Shown one piece after another: positions 28,935 to 29,257 of a stretch of DNA of 29,257 bases (within the stretch, counting starts at the first letter, position 1; each line of letters starts with the position of its first letter). The DNA comes from a virus. The position numbers were made by a program, and so were the translations under genes. Under the pieces are notes generated by a model. It was not told the DNA's origin. It searched no databases and saw only the letters and a program-made list of their open reading frames with translations. Location: the IMG/VR virus record IMGVR_UViG_3300033991_000174, positions 1-29,257 of that record, one strand, 5' to 3'.

Positions 28935-29257
28935 ATGGAACTTAAAGATTTGAAACTTAGCGAAGAAACTATCGGACAGATTTATCCCGTTGTTAAGGAT
29001 GCTAAAGGTAACATTCTGGATGGTTTTCATAGGAAACGTGTTAATGCAGATTGGAAAGAGGTTATTTTGCCGATTAACGATCCCCTTATGGCTTTACGGG
29101 TTCGCATTCACCTTAACGATATGAGAAGAGATGTGCCAAGAAGTGAAAAAGAGGAATGGGTTAAGCAGTGTAGGGTTATTCTTAAAGCAAAATTAGAGAG
29201 AGAAGCTACACAAAGAGAAATTGCAGAAACATTGGGATATTCTCTGGGTTGGGTATG
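28935..29257 (+). CDS. ParB-like protein with HTH, cut by the right edge
   Basis: ATG 28935, with GCGAGG about 9 bases upstream. The visible 107 residues match the start of the 1181-2134 protein: 'GQIYPVVKDAKGNILDGFHRKRV' against 'GQIVPCLADANGEVFDGLHRKEI' (ParB-like, 'DG.HR' box). This is followed by a helical segment and an HTH-like 'REIAETLGYSLGWV' at the edge. The two are paralogues. Whether this one also has zinc-ribbon or nuclease modules cannot be seen. The last two bases are an incomplete codon. Confidence 0.7.
   Translation, partial: MELKDLKLSEETIGQIYPVVKDAKGNILDGFHRKRVNADWKEVILPINDPLMALRVRIHLNDMRRDVPRSEKEEWVKQCRVILKAKLEREATQREIAETLGYSLGWV

Overview
The window is almost certainly most of, or all of, the genome of a tailed (head-tail, Caudoviricetes-type) virus or provirus of an archaeon. 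The viral assignment rests on a recognisable late module: a large terminase with Walker A/B and nuclease motifs, a portal, a DUF2213-like prohead protease, a scaffold-like protein, a decoration-like protein, an encapsulin/HK97-like major capsid protein, an HK97 gp10-like neck protein, a baseplate-hub-like protein and a beta-helix spike. The archaeal assignment rests on TATA-box-like elements at the expected distance upstream of the main transcription units, many small zinc-ribbon proteins, AbrB- and ribbon-helix-helix-type regulators, and an archaeal-style tyrosine recombinase. Shine-Dalgarno sites (GAGG, GGAG, GGTGA) and ATGA/TAATG start-stop overlaps are abundant. The host lineage cannot be fixed from sequence reading alone.

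Layout. Bases 1-2134 (+) hold small genes ending in an AbrB-like regulator and a ParB-like/HTH/zinc-ribbon/nuclease-like fusion. This strip converges at about 2135-2246, on a 13-bp stem, with a long minus-strand late region (2246-23015). Read in its direction of transcription (right to left), the late region contains: small regulatory-looking genes (22249-23015); a membrane-protein plus GTPase-like block (18705-22226); a terminase/portal/protease block (13940-18439); capsid genes (11489-13311); a run of appendage, fibre and connector genes (7850-11418); and spike/tail/baseplate genes (2246-7847). The late strand is interrupted once, at 13491-13936, by two small plus-strand genes with their own TATA box and a palindromic operator candidate. 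From 23253 to the right edge the plus strand carries an early or lysogeny-type cassette: a ribbon-helix-helix regulator, a 99-aa recombinase-like mini-protein, an HTH protein, an integrase, and then about sixteen very small, tightly packed genes, including an ASCH-domain protein and an HExxH metallopeptidase-like protein. The last gene is a second ParB-like protein cut by the window edge.

The plus-strand strips at both ends, one late arm, and ParB-like genes at both edges fit a circular or circularly permuted genome of roughly this size. Simply joining the edges leaves the two edge reading frames one base out of register, so circularity is not shown. No DNA polymerase, helicase, tRNA, rRNA or CRISPR array was recognised, and no intergenic stretch exceeds about 300 bases.

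Features most worth a second look are the ParB-like/nuclease-like fusion, the mini tyrosine-recombinase lacking its tyrosine, the GTPase plus membrane-protein block, the opposite-strand pair inside the capsid module, and the very small tape-measure-like protein.
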